Assembly: GCA_032358255.1 (NCBI GenBank)
Contig: JAULBX010025287.1
Location: 1 to 64,000 of the forward strand
Length of the DNA stretch: 64,000 bases
Direction: 5' to 3'
Source of the DNA: Heterotrichella gracilis
Taxonomy: Eukaryota > Sar > Xanthophyceae > Tribonematales > Xanthonemataceae
A program made the translations under genes and the position numbers. The notes below the pieces were generated by a model, which searched no databases, had not been told where the DNA came from, and saw only the letters and a program-made list of their open reading frames with translations. Shown here piece after piece: positions 13,024 through 24,100 of the stretch. The number at the start of each line of letters is the position of its first letter. The stretch's first letter is position 1.

Positions 13024-13793
13024 TGTCAAGAAAGTTTCCATACACTTGGTGCCACATCCAACTTGATCCAAACCATTATGCAACCGTTTGGCTTCGAAGC
13101 CATCAGTATCAGTGGATCAACAGATAATAATTTTATCATGATTGGGTCAACACCTCAGAGTGTCCCACGGGGAGGCAACCTTGCAAGTGAGTGCCTCCAT
13201 CCAGCTGCTGTTGTGCACCCCATGTACATCAAGGGAACACAGCCTCACGGTGACTGGGGGTATGCCATGCCAGCGGCTGCAACTGTTGCAGTCTTTGTGC
13301 AAGACTCGCATGCAATCTACCCTATATGGAAATGATTTCTCTTTGCTTACCAGACTGACAGTCACTGAGTGGGACAAGGTGAACCTAACTAGGGGCTTGG
13401 GTGCTAGCTAACCAGAGGACCTTTATTCTTATGGGCCAACCCATGTGACTGCTCATCCTACAGGAGGCATGCTCATCTTAGGAACACAGCTGTTGTCACC
13501 TTACCATGCATTTTATACCCCACGCACACTTGGCAATGAGCAGTGCCGTGGCCCCCTGGCAATTCATACTATGCTATCAGCAGTACCACCTGCATTACAC
13601 CAAGATGGGCGAGGGCTAGCCGACTGGCGCATGGCGCTGGGAGGGTATCGACATGATTGGTACGCCAGCTGTCGGGCGGGCGCCAGACTGATTACCACCA
13701 TACCACTGAATGCAGTGTATGTTGCAATGGGAGCTTGTGCCATTGCCATCGTCAAGCTGGTGTTCATGTCACCCGACAATACTGCTGGGCAAG
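13024..13793 (+). CDS. Unrecognised gene fragment with hydrophobic segments (two exons)
   Basis: I do not recognise this protein. An exon from about 13024 (after CTTTTCAG) to 13186 (before GTGAGT) is open in phase 0 and contains GFEAISISGSTDNNFIMIGS. Its one leftover base joins in phase to a second exon, 13464 (after CCTACAG) to 13793 (before GTGAGG), which is open throughout. The second exon encodes LILGTQLLSPYHAFYTPRTL, then LADWRMALGGYRHDWY, then a hydrophobic stretch (NAVYVAMGACAIAIVKLVFM) that could span a membrane. The open frame runs past the second donor into another hydrophobic segment ending at a stop near 13885, so the last exon could instead be unspliced. Upstream and downstream exons were not placed; 14189-14262 has a good acceptor and could belong. 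Matching phase and consensus sites support a real gene, but its function is unknown. Confidence 0.4.
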
Positions 13794-13885
13794 GTGAGGC
13801 CAGTGCTGCAAGCACATCCTCATGGGTGATCTACCTGTGCATGCTGCTAGTGCCAGGTCTGGACCTGGTCACTGCGCTGATCTGA

Positions 13886-15785
13886 ATTGCGCGCCTGTGC
13901 ATATTACCTATAAAGTGGGTCAAGCGTCTGCAGAGGCGCCCTGCTGATGTGCCTGGACACTGCAGTGCCTGCCACTGCCCAACCCTTAGCAAGAGGTATT
14001 CATGCGTCTGCAGGTTGAACTATCCGATACAACAGCTGTCTAGACAAACAACACATTACTAATTATATTCCCCATGTCCCAGCCACGCATTGCGCACCTG
14101 TCACAGTGGCACCTTCACATGTTAATGACTGTGTACCATTTTTTTGTGTACACACCCCAGCCCTCCTGATCTCTCTCTGTGTGTGCAGCGCCTGTGCCCG
14201 GCGCCGCGGTCAACCAGGAGAGCTCAGTGGCCAACACCAGGGGGGTGCCAAAGCAGGGGTGATGTGGAGGGGCTCAAATAGTAGTACAAACATGCCAGCT
14301 TTGTTGGCGTTGTGACCCGTAATTGTGTTGGGAAGTGCTACAGAGCAGGGTGCACCCTGGCCTGAAAACGCACCTGCACCAACCTCTTAGGTTCTCTGCA
14401 GCTGGTGTTGGACTCAGACAGCTGTTGTACATATGGCTTCAAGTGCACCTTATGATTGCTGTCAGGTCTGTTGGGACTTGAAGAAATAGGGTAGCAAGTC
14501 TGAGCTCCTCACTATGCTGCTAGTTTGCACTAATATGTGCATTTTGGTACTGCTTGGGTTTATGGTTTAGGGTTGCGTTATTGCGGTATTGCTGGTAATA
14601 CATATATATGATACGCCATCAGACATGACACACGCGCGAGTGCAGTGGTAATACCACTACATGTATGTGTAAAGGTACACAGCCGCATACATACACTCTA
14701 TGCGCACAGTGGGTTTTGTTTCTGACGCCCATATGGATGTCCATGCATTGCAGTTTGCAAGTACAGCACTAGCTTAGCAAAAAGGCTGACCCTGAGAAGT
14801 CGCACCCTGATGCTTGAAGCATATATGCAAAACAGTGGTGGTAGAACTCTATGCGTAATACGATATTGGTATGGTGCACCATCTGTGGCTGCCACACATG
14901 CATTCACATGCATACATGCCAGCGTTACACATGCACTGCAACAGAGCCAGGTTGTGACTCAAAACTTACTGGCTGTGGGTAAAGTATTTAGAGCACCAGT
15001 AGTGATACATGCGTACTTTGGGGACCAGCTGATAGTAGGTTACCACCCATGTTGATTGTAAAGCAAGGTCTCTGTGAGGCTTGTGGAACAGGGAGTGGCA
15101 TGCGAAACAGGCCAATAATTTGTAACTGCTCCGATCCACGGTAGAAACGCTGGAAGTTACATTGGCAGAATATCGGAATGGACAGACCCGTATGGTTGCG
15201 CTTGCAGCACGCTAAGGGCTACACAGAGTCTGGGAACACAGAACAGCACCCAGACAAACCCTAGGATACCCTAGAGCCACGTAGCGCCCAGATACGTCAC
15301 CGCTCTGTTCAAGTTGACATTCCAGATTGCAAAGGCAACTTGGCACACGTTGTGTACTTACACTGTAACACCGGGACTGTGCACCTTGGTCAGTGTTGGT
15401 GCAGTAATTATCTGGTATCAGGGCGTGCACGTTGACAAACTACTGGCGTCCGGCTTCCATTCATCTTCTGTTACATTTTCAAAGGTCACAATGTCGAGGG
15501 TGGTTCAAAACGGTGGGCGTGTCGCTCGTATGCTACTGGCGGCCAGAAGTGGTAAGACTTGATTGTCGTTTGGCGGCCGCATATGCATGCATGCGTGCAT
15601 TGCATGCATCTTGCACATTAGCTGAAACCGCTACCAGTTGCGCCGTGAGTCGATGACAAACGTATCTGAAAGAGACTTATGGCATCAGGAGACCCATACA
15701 ACACGACCACAGCAACCCGTTTTGACCCTACCCCAACCAAACTCGTACGGTATTTACTTCCTGCTGCATGGCTTGCCCCTAGCAG
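13886..15785. other. Region with no firmly placed gene
   Basis: It may contain the 3' end of the gene at 13024-13793 (an acceptor at 14188 opens a short frame) and the first exon or promoter of the Iojap gene (ATGs at 15652 and 15679). A telomere-like GTTTAGGGTT lies near 14566. Nothing else was recognised. Confidence 0.4.
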
Positions 15786-17670
15786 CCTCCACCCTACGAC
15801 GTTTTCAACCACGTTCCTACACCCGCAGCCGTACTTGAATCCCCCACCGCACTTGCTCCTTGCTGCACCGCCCCGCCCCGCCCCTCCTGCTCCTATGCCA
15901 CCCTGCCAGACCGGGCTAGGGCAGGGACCCACAGGCAGCGCCAGGGTGGCCCACACCAAACCAACAAGGTTCAATACCAGAGCAAGGAGGAGCTGCCCAC
16001 AAAGATTGACTCAGGTGTGTGTGCCCACCACACAGCTTACCTGGTGTGACTCTCCCACTGGATTGGTCGTTTCGACTTTCACCCCCTTCCAAGTTGCTAC
16101 AAGAACAGGCCAAGTGCCCTGCACCAGCTATGCATTGGCAGTGAGAACCTGACAACAACTATTGCATTGCTAGTGAGAAGTTGGCAACCCCTTCCCCGCA
16201 CCACCCACCTCGAGCAGCACACAGAGGGCAAAAGGAATTGCAGTGCGCACCCCCCACCCACCACCTATTCCCCCCCTCCCCCTTGGTGCAGCCCGCCTGG
16301 AGCGCATGCTGGAGCGCTTTGAGGAGGACTCTGTTGGTGGCGCCGAGCCTGAGCTCATGTGGCCCCTGCCGCCAGAGACGCTTGCGCTGGACCCTGAGCT
16401 GCAGGAGCTTATAGACAGGGACAACGCCACGCGCAGGTGGGGGGGTGGGGGTAGGGGATCGGTGGGTGGTTGAGCGGGTGTGGCTCAGGGTGTGTACAAT
16501 GGTGGTGGGTAGGGTGGGTGTGCGTTGGACGGCACTGGGAATGGTGGTGGGTGGGTGGGGAGCTCATGTGGCCCCTGGTGTGGGAGACGCTTGCGCTGGA
16601 TCCAAAGCATATAGACAGGGACAACGCCATGTGCAGGTGGGGGGTTGGGGAGGGTGTGGCTGGGGGTGTGGGTGATGGTTCAGAGTGGGAGAACAGGCTG
16701 TGAGTGGTGGCGAGCAGTTTGAAGGGCCTGGTGGTGTATCAATCAAGCAGGCGCTTGGCGACGGGTTGCTACTGGAACAACTACAGCCATGGTGTAATGT
16801 TGGTTGTGGTGTGCGTGAGCAGAGTACGCCCCCCTTGCATTGGAGCACTGTGGTGGTGGGTGTCGTGATTTAAATGGGTACGCTCCCCTTGCAGGATGCT
16901 GGCACTGGAGTTGATTGACGAGTTCTTGGAGCGGGATGCCGGTGCGCGCCTGCACAGCCCGCTAGACAAGCAGATGCTGATGGGCCTGCAGGTGGGTGTG
17001 GTAACCCTCATTAGGGTCTGGTCCTCCACACGTGCCTGCGGTAGCTGCAGGAACCCTCACTAGAAATTATTAGTGGTCAAAAATTATAAATTACAAAAGC
17101 AAAAAAATCTATAGCTAGCTTTAAATTAAAAAAAATCAATATTTACAAGATTTTATTATAAATATATAGGTTGTAAAATAACTTTGAAAAAGCAAAACAT
17201 GTTTACTTTTTGGATAAATTGGAAACAATATTATTACCACGCTTACGGGATTATAAAGGATATTCTAGTCAAAATTTAAAAAACCCAAATACTTATTTGA
17301 TGGGCTCTGGTACTCCACCAGTGACTGCATGGAGGGAATGGGATGGCAGCACATGGTTGTCATGGGGAACATTACTCATGGGTGTCGGTAGACCCTGGCA
17401 TATAAATTGCACATGCCTGCATGCCAGGAAGGCTTTCTGAGGGGTTTGGTGTTGCTTGCTCAGGTGGACCAGGTGCGTCGCCTGCTCAACACGCTTGACA
17501 TCGACAGCGACCAAATGACCAAGGGGGTGGCGGTGGAGGAGATTCTGGAGAGGATACAGGCTGGGGAGGGGCAGGAAAGCAAGGGGTCAATGTAAGTGGT
17601 GCAGCCTTCCACATGAAACCAGCATCAATCACCCACAGCATTGCACCATCACCATCAACCATGTGACATG

Positions 17671-17704
<34 letters not shown>

Positions 17705-20243
17705 ACAGCATTGCACCATTATTATGTGTGTGTCACCATCATCAAACAGCGTGGCGCCTACATCATAGGGCACCGTTATTACGCAACACGGCACCGTAAT
17801 CAAAATGGCGAGATCATTGCACGGCACAGCACCATCATTACACGCCATGCCACTGGCATCACATGGCTTGGCCTGGCATGCCGGCACCACCACCGGCATT
17901 GAACCCCCTACATTATCAACACGATCATGATTCTCCGCCGGGTCCATCCGCCATTTAGACACTCAAATCAGCACCACGCGCCTTCTCCCACACTCCCACT
18001 TGACCCCTGGTCCCCACTCTCCCACAGGTCTGAGTTCAGGGCTTACCTTGAGCACGCAGTGGGGGGCCTGCGGGTGACAAAGCACAAGCTGGCGCAGCTC
18101 AAGGTGCGGCACTCATACACCCCCGCGCACTGGTGGTACACACATTGAAAAGGCATGTATAGAGGTGCCTCCTGATGCTGCTCGTGTGGGGCAGCATGAT
18201 AGCGTACAAGTACACATACATGTATCATTACATTTTCATTTTTGCATGTACTATCTACACATGTGCGGGCATGTGCTTGAATATGTGCATGCACCATTGC
18301 ATGTGCATTGACAAGTGGGTTTCCGACATGCACATGGCACACCATGTATGACAGGCGATGCGCCAACTTATCGTAGAGATTGATGCATGGGTCGCCGTGG
18401 CTCATCTGCATAATGTCCATCTGGTGGTCTGATGATCACCAAGTGCGGGTTACCAGAAAGGAACGAGATAGCACCGAACCCGCACCTGCAATGCTTTGCA
18501 GCACAGACTAGTCACCGTCAGGGTTTTTTTACGGTGTGATTTTAAACTCTAGAAATGTGTCCTATGCAGAAAGAGGTGCTCCAGAAGTCGCTGGTGATCC
18601 TGGGTGGCGCCCCCCCCACCAAAACCAAGGTGGCGTTGATAGCGCAGATCATGGCGGTGCTGGAATCTGAGCAATCACAGGCGCAGCCGTCAGGGCAAGG
18701 GGTGGAGGCGGAGGGGGAGGAGGAGGTGGTGGGAACTGTTGGTGACGACAGGCCACCGCCTGTGAACCGCCCGTATATCCCTCGCCAAGTGTCGCGTGAT
18801 CCCGCCCTTGACCGTCGGTGGACCCCCGAGCAGGCAGCAGAGTATGCGCAGGAGGTGCAGGAGAAGGGGGCCTACATGACGGTGTTCACGCCAGATGAGG
18901 TGGGGGTTATGGTGTGCGGGGTGGCAGGGAGGGGTGTTAGGTGATGCGACTGCGAGGGGTGTGGCCTGTTTGGGTGGGACAAGGGGGGAGAAATGCATGG
19001 AGGAATGTGAGATTAGGTGTAAACTGTTGTGTGGACAGAGCTAGTTTAATGCTTGTCCACACAGCGGTATGCGTGGCAGATGCAGGCAATGCTTTTACTA
19101 CAATCCCCCAGTGGGCATGTGGGGCAGACTGCTGGCTGCTGACATGGGTATGTCTAAGTCGACGGCACTGGGGGACGCTTGTAATTAGCCATGTTTTCTT
19201 TCAAGACTTCATACTTCAATCTTGAAGGTAGCTATTACTACCAATTGTTTTTGCAAACTACTAAAATCCATACATAAAATATCAAACAAATATAAAGTCA
19301 CCTTTCAAACTTAACCCTACACCCCCCCCCCACCACCCCAGGTAGCCCAGCTGCTCGTGGCGGCCCGCACCGAGCGGGTGGTTGTCATCGACGTGGCCCA
19401 CCGGGTGAACTACACGCAGCACCTGGTGCTGGCAAGCGCACGCTCGCACCAGCACGTGCAGTCCGCTGCTGCTGCTGTTGCGCACGAGCTCAAGGCGCGG
19501 CTGGCTGCGCTGGGGGCCAAGGGGGTGGCGGCGGGGGTGGAGGGAGGGGAGGGGGCGGACTGGGTGCTGGTGGATGCAGGTGGGTGGTGGGTGGTGTGGG
19601 GGGGGGGTATTTTGGTTGGAGTATGGGGTGTTGGGTAGGCTGGTAAATGAATGCTGTCACGCAGGGGGTCTATATGTAAATTTTGGCTGGGGGATGGAGG
19701 GCCTTTTGGGCCAAGGGGCATGTGTTACATGGGCCATGTGAAGCAGAGGCTCCATTTGAAACCACGCCGCCCATTCCTGTCATTCCGTTCCATGCCAAGT
19801 CAGCCTTCTTTGAGCCTTGAGCATTCAGCATTGAGTGCTTGCCAGCTTCAGCTGTGTGGGCAGAATTCGATGTGGCCCTTCTGTACCCCCCTGCAGGCAG
19901 CGTTGTGGCGCACGTGTTCCTGGAGCAAGCAAGGGAGCAATACGACCTGGAGGGGCTGTGGGGGAGCCCCGGCACCATGCGCCAGGTGGCATCGCCGCAG
20001 ACCATCTACACGCTGGATACCCTCACCCCCCCCAAGGACCAAGGGGAGGATGGGGACTACGCAGACTGGGAGGAGGAGGAGGGGGAGGATGGCGGGGGGT
20101 ATGGGGTGGGGTTGGACGACCGGGACGATGTTGAGGATGCGGATGTGGTGGCGGTGGGTGGTGCGCGGCGCTCCATGGCTGAGTTGAGGAGGGAGAGGGA
20201 GGAGGTGGAGAGGATGTCGCGGCAGTGGAGCACAAAATCGTAG
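15786..20243 (+). CDS. Iojap/RsfS (ribosomal silencing factor) protein with long N-terminal extension
   Basis: RsfS/Iojap proteins bind large-subunit protein L14 (uL14) and block subunit joining; eukaryotic forms act in plastids or mitochondria. Placed exons: 15786-16014, 16292-16436, 16895-16991, 17464-17591, 18028-18103, 18570-18899, 19342-19579 and 19897-20243 (TAG). The phases of the joins agree where checked. The last two exons give the domain: AARTERVVVIDVAHRVNYTQ, HLVLASARSHQHVQ, DWVLVDAGSVVAHVFLEQ, REQYDLEGLW, matching the RsfS pattern (DVxxxxxxxDYFVIAS, WVLxDxGxVVVHVF, YxLExLW). An acidic, low-complexity tail follows. Upstream, about 330 residues are unlike bacterial RsfS: a Glu-rich helical part (LERMLERFEEDS, LIDEFLERD) and a segment resembling the C-terminal half of a SAP motif (PTKTKVALIAQIMAVLE). 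The start codon was not found and should lie before 15786, probably with a targeting peptide. Confidence 0.8.
16561..16650 (+). repeat. Partial duplicate of the preceding Iojap-gene exon
   Basis: This intronic stretch repeats 16354-16447. Both read GAGCTCATGTGGCCCCTG, then GAGACGCTTGCGCTGGA, then TATAGACAGGGACAACGCCA, then a GCAGGTGGGG donor. The second copy has lost a few bases in the middle, and I include only the first in the mRNA because it joins in phase. Confidence 0.85.
17066..17302 (+). pseudogene. rpl5: Organellar rpl5 fragment inserted in an Iojap-gene intron (NUMT/NUPT)
   Basis: The stretch is very AT-rich in an otherwise GC-rich gene. One frame reads LDKLETILLPRLRDYKGYSS, which fits the ribosomal protein L5 segment (cf. 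LERLITIALPRIRDFRGLS) and is followed by YLMG (cf. NYSMG). Upstream, ITKAKKSIASFKL fits the L5 run ITKAKKSIAGFKIR, and GCKITL fits the L5 GCKVTLRG segment, but these lie in shifted frames and a stop interrupts the first part. It is therefore a non-functional fragment on the same strand as the host gene. Organellar origin is inferred from base composition and codons. Lack of the plastid-typical KSFDGRGNY favours a mitochondrial source, but I cannot settle this. Confidence 0.75.
17671..17704 (+). repeat. (TCA)n microsatellite in an intron
   Basis: About eleven perfect TCA units lie in the intron between the Iojap exons ending at 17591 and starting at 18028, flanked by looser CAC/CAT-rich sequence to about 17860. 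Confidence 0.9.
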
Positions 20244-20613
20244 ACGGTTGGGTAATCACTTGGGTTGCATACGTTTCTGGATCAGCGGTTCCTCATGTTG
20301 ACCTTACGGTTTGAGATTAGCCGCATGTAGGGACGCGGTGACGCATGTGGGTGTCCCCACCCCAGGGTCTCAATGAGGAGGAGAGTTGGGCCATTGGCAC
20401 AGTGGGAAAGGAAGGGGCATGCATCCCATGTGGGTTCCCAGAAGCAATGATGTGGTACAATGTATTTGTTAGGTACTTCAAGCACTGCAATTTAGGGCTC
20501 ACGTGATAGCTTTGTAGCCCACCTCAGGTGGGCTGGACAGGTATTGACAATGTACAGTCCACGCCATCAGCAGGTATTGTATGGTACCTCTTGTAACATA
20601 TTCACGCTAGTAC

Positions 20614-20635
20614 TAGAATAGGACGTCCTATTCTA
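20614..20635. repeat. 22-bp perfect palindrome
   Basis: The half-site TAGAATAGGAC is followed directly by its exact reverse complement GTCCTATTCTA, with no spacer. Confidence 0.9.
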
Positions 20636-20880
20636 TTCAAGCACCACTGTTTTCCTGATCGCCGACAGTGTAGAGAGCACGGAAGGACCCTCAAGGCAAA
20701 ATGCCCCACATTAAGTTACATTGTGATTGACAACTGTGATCCGCGTTGCACAGGGAGGGTCAACCCCGGTAGGTTTCAGAATTGGCGAGGCCTTGAGAGA
20801 TCATCACCCTTATCCGCTTTGCTACCGCTAGTCTAGGATACCCAGAGGTTCTGGTCTGAGTTTCAGGCCTGAGCAGCGCC

Positions 20881-20975
20881 CACCCCGGGGTGAAAAAGCC
20901 CTGATAAACCTAGGCTAGGGTTATCAGGCTAGGGTCTGCGTAGCTAGCCTCAGCCTGCCAGCTCAGGCAGCTAGG
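20881..20975. repeat. Cluster of inverted repeats
   Basis: CACCCCGGGGTG at 20881-20892 is a perfect palindrome. CCTGATAAACCT (from 20899) pairs with AGGGTTATCAGG (to about 20928) with one bulged base. Further AGCCTGCC/GGCAGCT-type arms follow to about 20975. Confidence 0.65.
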
Positions 20976-21170
20976 CTGTCATAGCGTACAAGCATCCAGT
21001 GTACTTTCCAGCGAAGCTTGTACCCAGACCCTAAGGGCATATGTCAAGGTTTGTTTCCCCAACGTCTGTGCCTGGCCGTCAGACGAACACCTTTCATGTG
21101 CAGCAGCCAATGCAAGGCACCCGATCAGCTGGCAGACTAGTGGTTGATCCCGAGTATTCTGTCTTGAGCT

Positions 21171-24100
21171 ATGGCCACTGACGGCAGCAAATGGGCGTCA
21201 TGCTCCGTCAAGGAGCTGAAGGGATATCTCGACTCGAACAGCGTCGACATCGCGGGCTGTGTGGAGAAGGCTGACCTCGTTCGCCTGTGTGACCAGTTTG
21301 AGCGGGTGCTGCCAGGGGAGAGGTCTAGACAGGTGGGCTGCGTGGTTTAAGAGGCACCTGGGGTTGTTGTTACTCCCAACGTGTTGCTATGACTGTACTT
21401 TCAAATCTGTTGGCATATGCATGCATGCATGCGTCCGCTTGTATATGCATGCAAACGCCCCAGTTGAGTGCATGCAGCGTGTGTCCTTGCCTGGTTTGTT
21501 GGTTGCTCACCTCACGATAGCTTAAGGAGTATTTTACCTAGGGTGTCCCGTGTGTTTGTGTCACACACAGGGTCAAACTAGCACATCCAAGCCACTCAGT
21601 GGGGATGAGCCTCCACCCTTTCTGCCTCCAAAGGTGAGTGCCCAGCTACCCAACTGGGTGTGTTGCAAACCCGCGTGGCATATGCGGCGGATATATTGTA
21701 GCCCTGAAAAGTCTGCACCTTCTCACCAGTGACACATGTCTCCAGCATCCCATCCTGCACCCTTTCCCATCCTGCAAACATACGCTTGCTCTTTCCACCC
21801 TTGCAAATGGCTTATCCACCTGAAGCCTTTCACAAGAAAGCATACTGCGCGCGCATACAACTCCCAGTTCAGGTGGCCTGCGGGGTTAGACGTTATGCGT
21901 CAGGACCCTATACCCTAAACCCCGCCTCTACAACTGCTCCACAGTTGGCGTCCCTCCGGAGGGCTCAGTTCCCAGAGCTGCACCACTTCCTCGACACCTC
22001 TAGTTCCCTCCTAAACACCACAGTCAAGGAGTGGTCTGCGCAGCTGAGCGAGACTCCCATCCCAACCATCGTCACATATTTGTATGGCCACCTGTTGCTC
22101 AAGGTGCGGACCAGCAACCACCAACCCAAAGCGCCTGTGCAGACTAGGGTTTTTGCATGCAGTGATCCGGCAGAGGTGTATTTGGCAGCAATACCTGGCT
22201 TAGAAACCTTCTTTTGCTTATGGCTTGGGCATTCAGGGATTTGACCTCGCATGCCTAGGTGATTGTTTTGTGTTGGATAGTCCTGCAGGATGTTCGCATA
22301 TGCATTTGCCCTGGACACAGTTGATTCTGCGTAGCAAGACCACCGCTCAGCCCAGCCCAACGTTTTGTTTGTACAGAATGAAATTGGTACCGAGTTGCGC
22401 AATGAGCTTGCCTCCAAGCTCGCCAACGGATGCGTGCAGTGGATTGTGCCAATGGTCCAGTTGGCCAAGTGTCCAGACTTCACTTCGGAGCAAATCACAT
22501 TGTTTGTGGGCATGGATGCAGTGACGTGGCTGCTGCTCCTAGGCGATGCTGCGTACCCTGCGTTGCAGCAAGATGATCTGGGTGAGCTATGTACATGGCC
22601 ACGGCCATGGTATACACTATGCATGCAATGACGGAGCTGCATACGGGACTGTTGGGGTGGCACATTGTGATATGGCATGGAGAGCGGGGAGTATCCATGA
22701 ATGCGGTGCATCATCTGTGCCACTGAATGGCAGCTCGATGATAATGCCATCTGCATGTGCCTTTTTAGGATCTATAAAATCAGGGTGGCGTGCACTGAAA
22801 GTCAAATGCCTGCAGCGGGTGGAGAGTTGTATGCTTGCCTGCAGATATCCACGGAACACAGTTGCATATTCCCTCTTCACTTAGCAGCACTGGCATTTCC
22901 CTTTGGAAAGGTAACCCTCCCTTGTGGTGCATGGCACAGTGACCTCGTTGGCGGTCCTGGATCAATTCCAAAAGGTGCCCGGGGCCTTCCGTGCATTTTG
23001 GCACAACGGCGCAATCCGCTTCTTTTCCAAGGCCCTGGCTGGAACCATCCGGCATCTGCTGGAGGGTGACCAGGTCAAGTGCATGCCCCTGGTGCTGTGG
23101 AGGGTGGCCAGCGTTGTGGCGAACATGACCCTTGTCCCGCACCCCTCGGGGTACCGGTGGAGCGATGCCCGGGTGTGTGGGCCGTCAACCTCATTCAGCC
23201 CTGAAAAGAAGGTTGAGCTGGATCGGTTGCTGCAGCATGAGATCGGCATGCCACAACCACGTCCAAGATGTGCAGGTGGGGTCTCTGCAGACCTGTGATT
23301 GCCTGCTGTGCATGCCAAACGTGATGTGCGGCACTTGGACACTCCACCATGCCTGCCTGATGTGCGAGGATCACCTGGTCCCTCCCTTGCGGCTGCTTGA
23401 TGACCATGCTGTATAAGGGCGGGCAGCATTTGAGTGCACATGCGCAGGCCGCATCAGGCCCATGGCCATGCACACAGCCGGCGATGCAGTACATGCAAGG
23501 CGCATCAGGGTGCGATGATTCACGTGCCCCTGTGCTGCAGGTGGCTGGTGAAGGAAGGGGTGATGAGGGACTGCGCCGACCTCATCGTGGCCTGTGCGCA
23601 AGACTCTCAGAAGTGTCATCTTCTCTCAAGGGCTCGGAGCACTGAGCTGCTGCCACATGTCCTCTCCTCGATCATGCTCATCCTGACGCACATGGCCATT
23701 GTTATCCCCGGGAGGCAAATGCTTTTTTCAGGGATCGGCCAAAGCTGCTGCCAGCCGTACTGGATTTCAATGGAGTGACCACCCATGCGTCAATCCACAG
23801 CCATGCGTTGCAGCTTCTAGGGCAGCTGGCAGCCAATGATGTCATCCCCGGGGATGAGCTGCTGGGGATGGTGGCGTTTCTGAAAATGTTGACTACCAGC
23901 GGCGGCAATGGACATGGCACCTTGCTGACGCGGCTCCTGCCACCATTGCTGCTGCCATGAAAGCCGCTGCAAATGTGCTGCACAGGGAGAAGCGCCACAG
24001 GCAAGGCTCCATCCACGCCACAGCGTATGCCAAGAAGCTAAATGTCAGGGTTGGCGTGGCGGAATGGCTGTCCAAGCGTGCTGGTTTCACTGGCAAGGGG

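Larger units (their letters stand above)
20244..21170. other. Intergenic region rich in palindromes
   Basis: No gene was recognised between the Iojap stop and the first MYND-family ATG. It contains a 22-bp perfect palindrome (20614-20635), a 12-bp palindrome (20881-20892) and overlapping inverted repeats at 20898-20975. It should include the promoter of the MYND gene starting at 21171. Confidence 0.55.

Noticed and set aside
17663-17902. Open frame with a poly-histidine run
   Set aside because: It is a translation of the (TCA)n microsatellite inside an intron.
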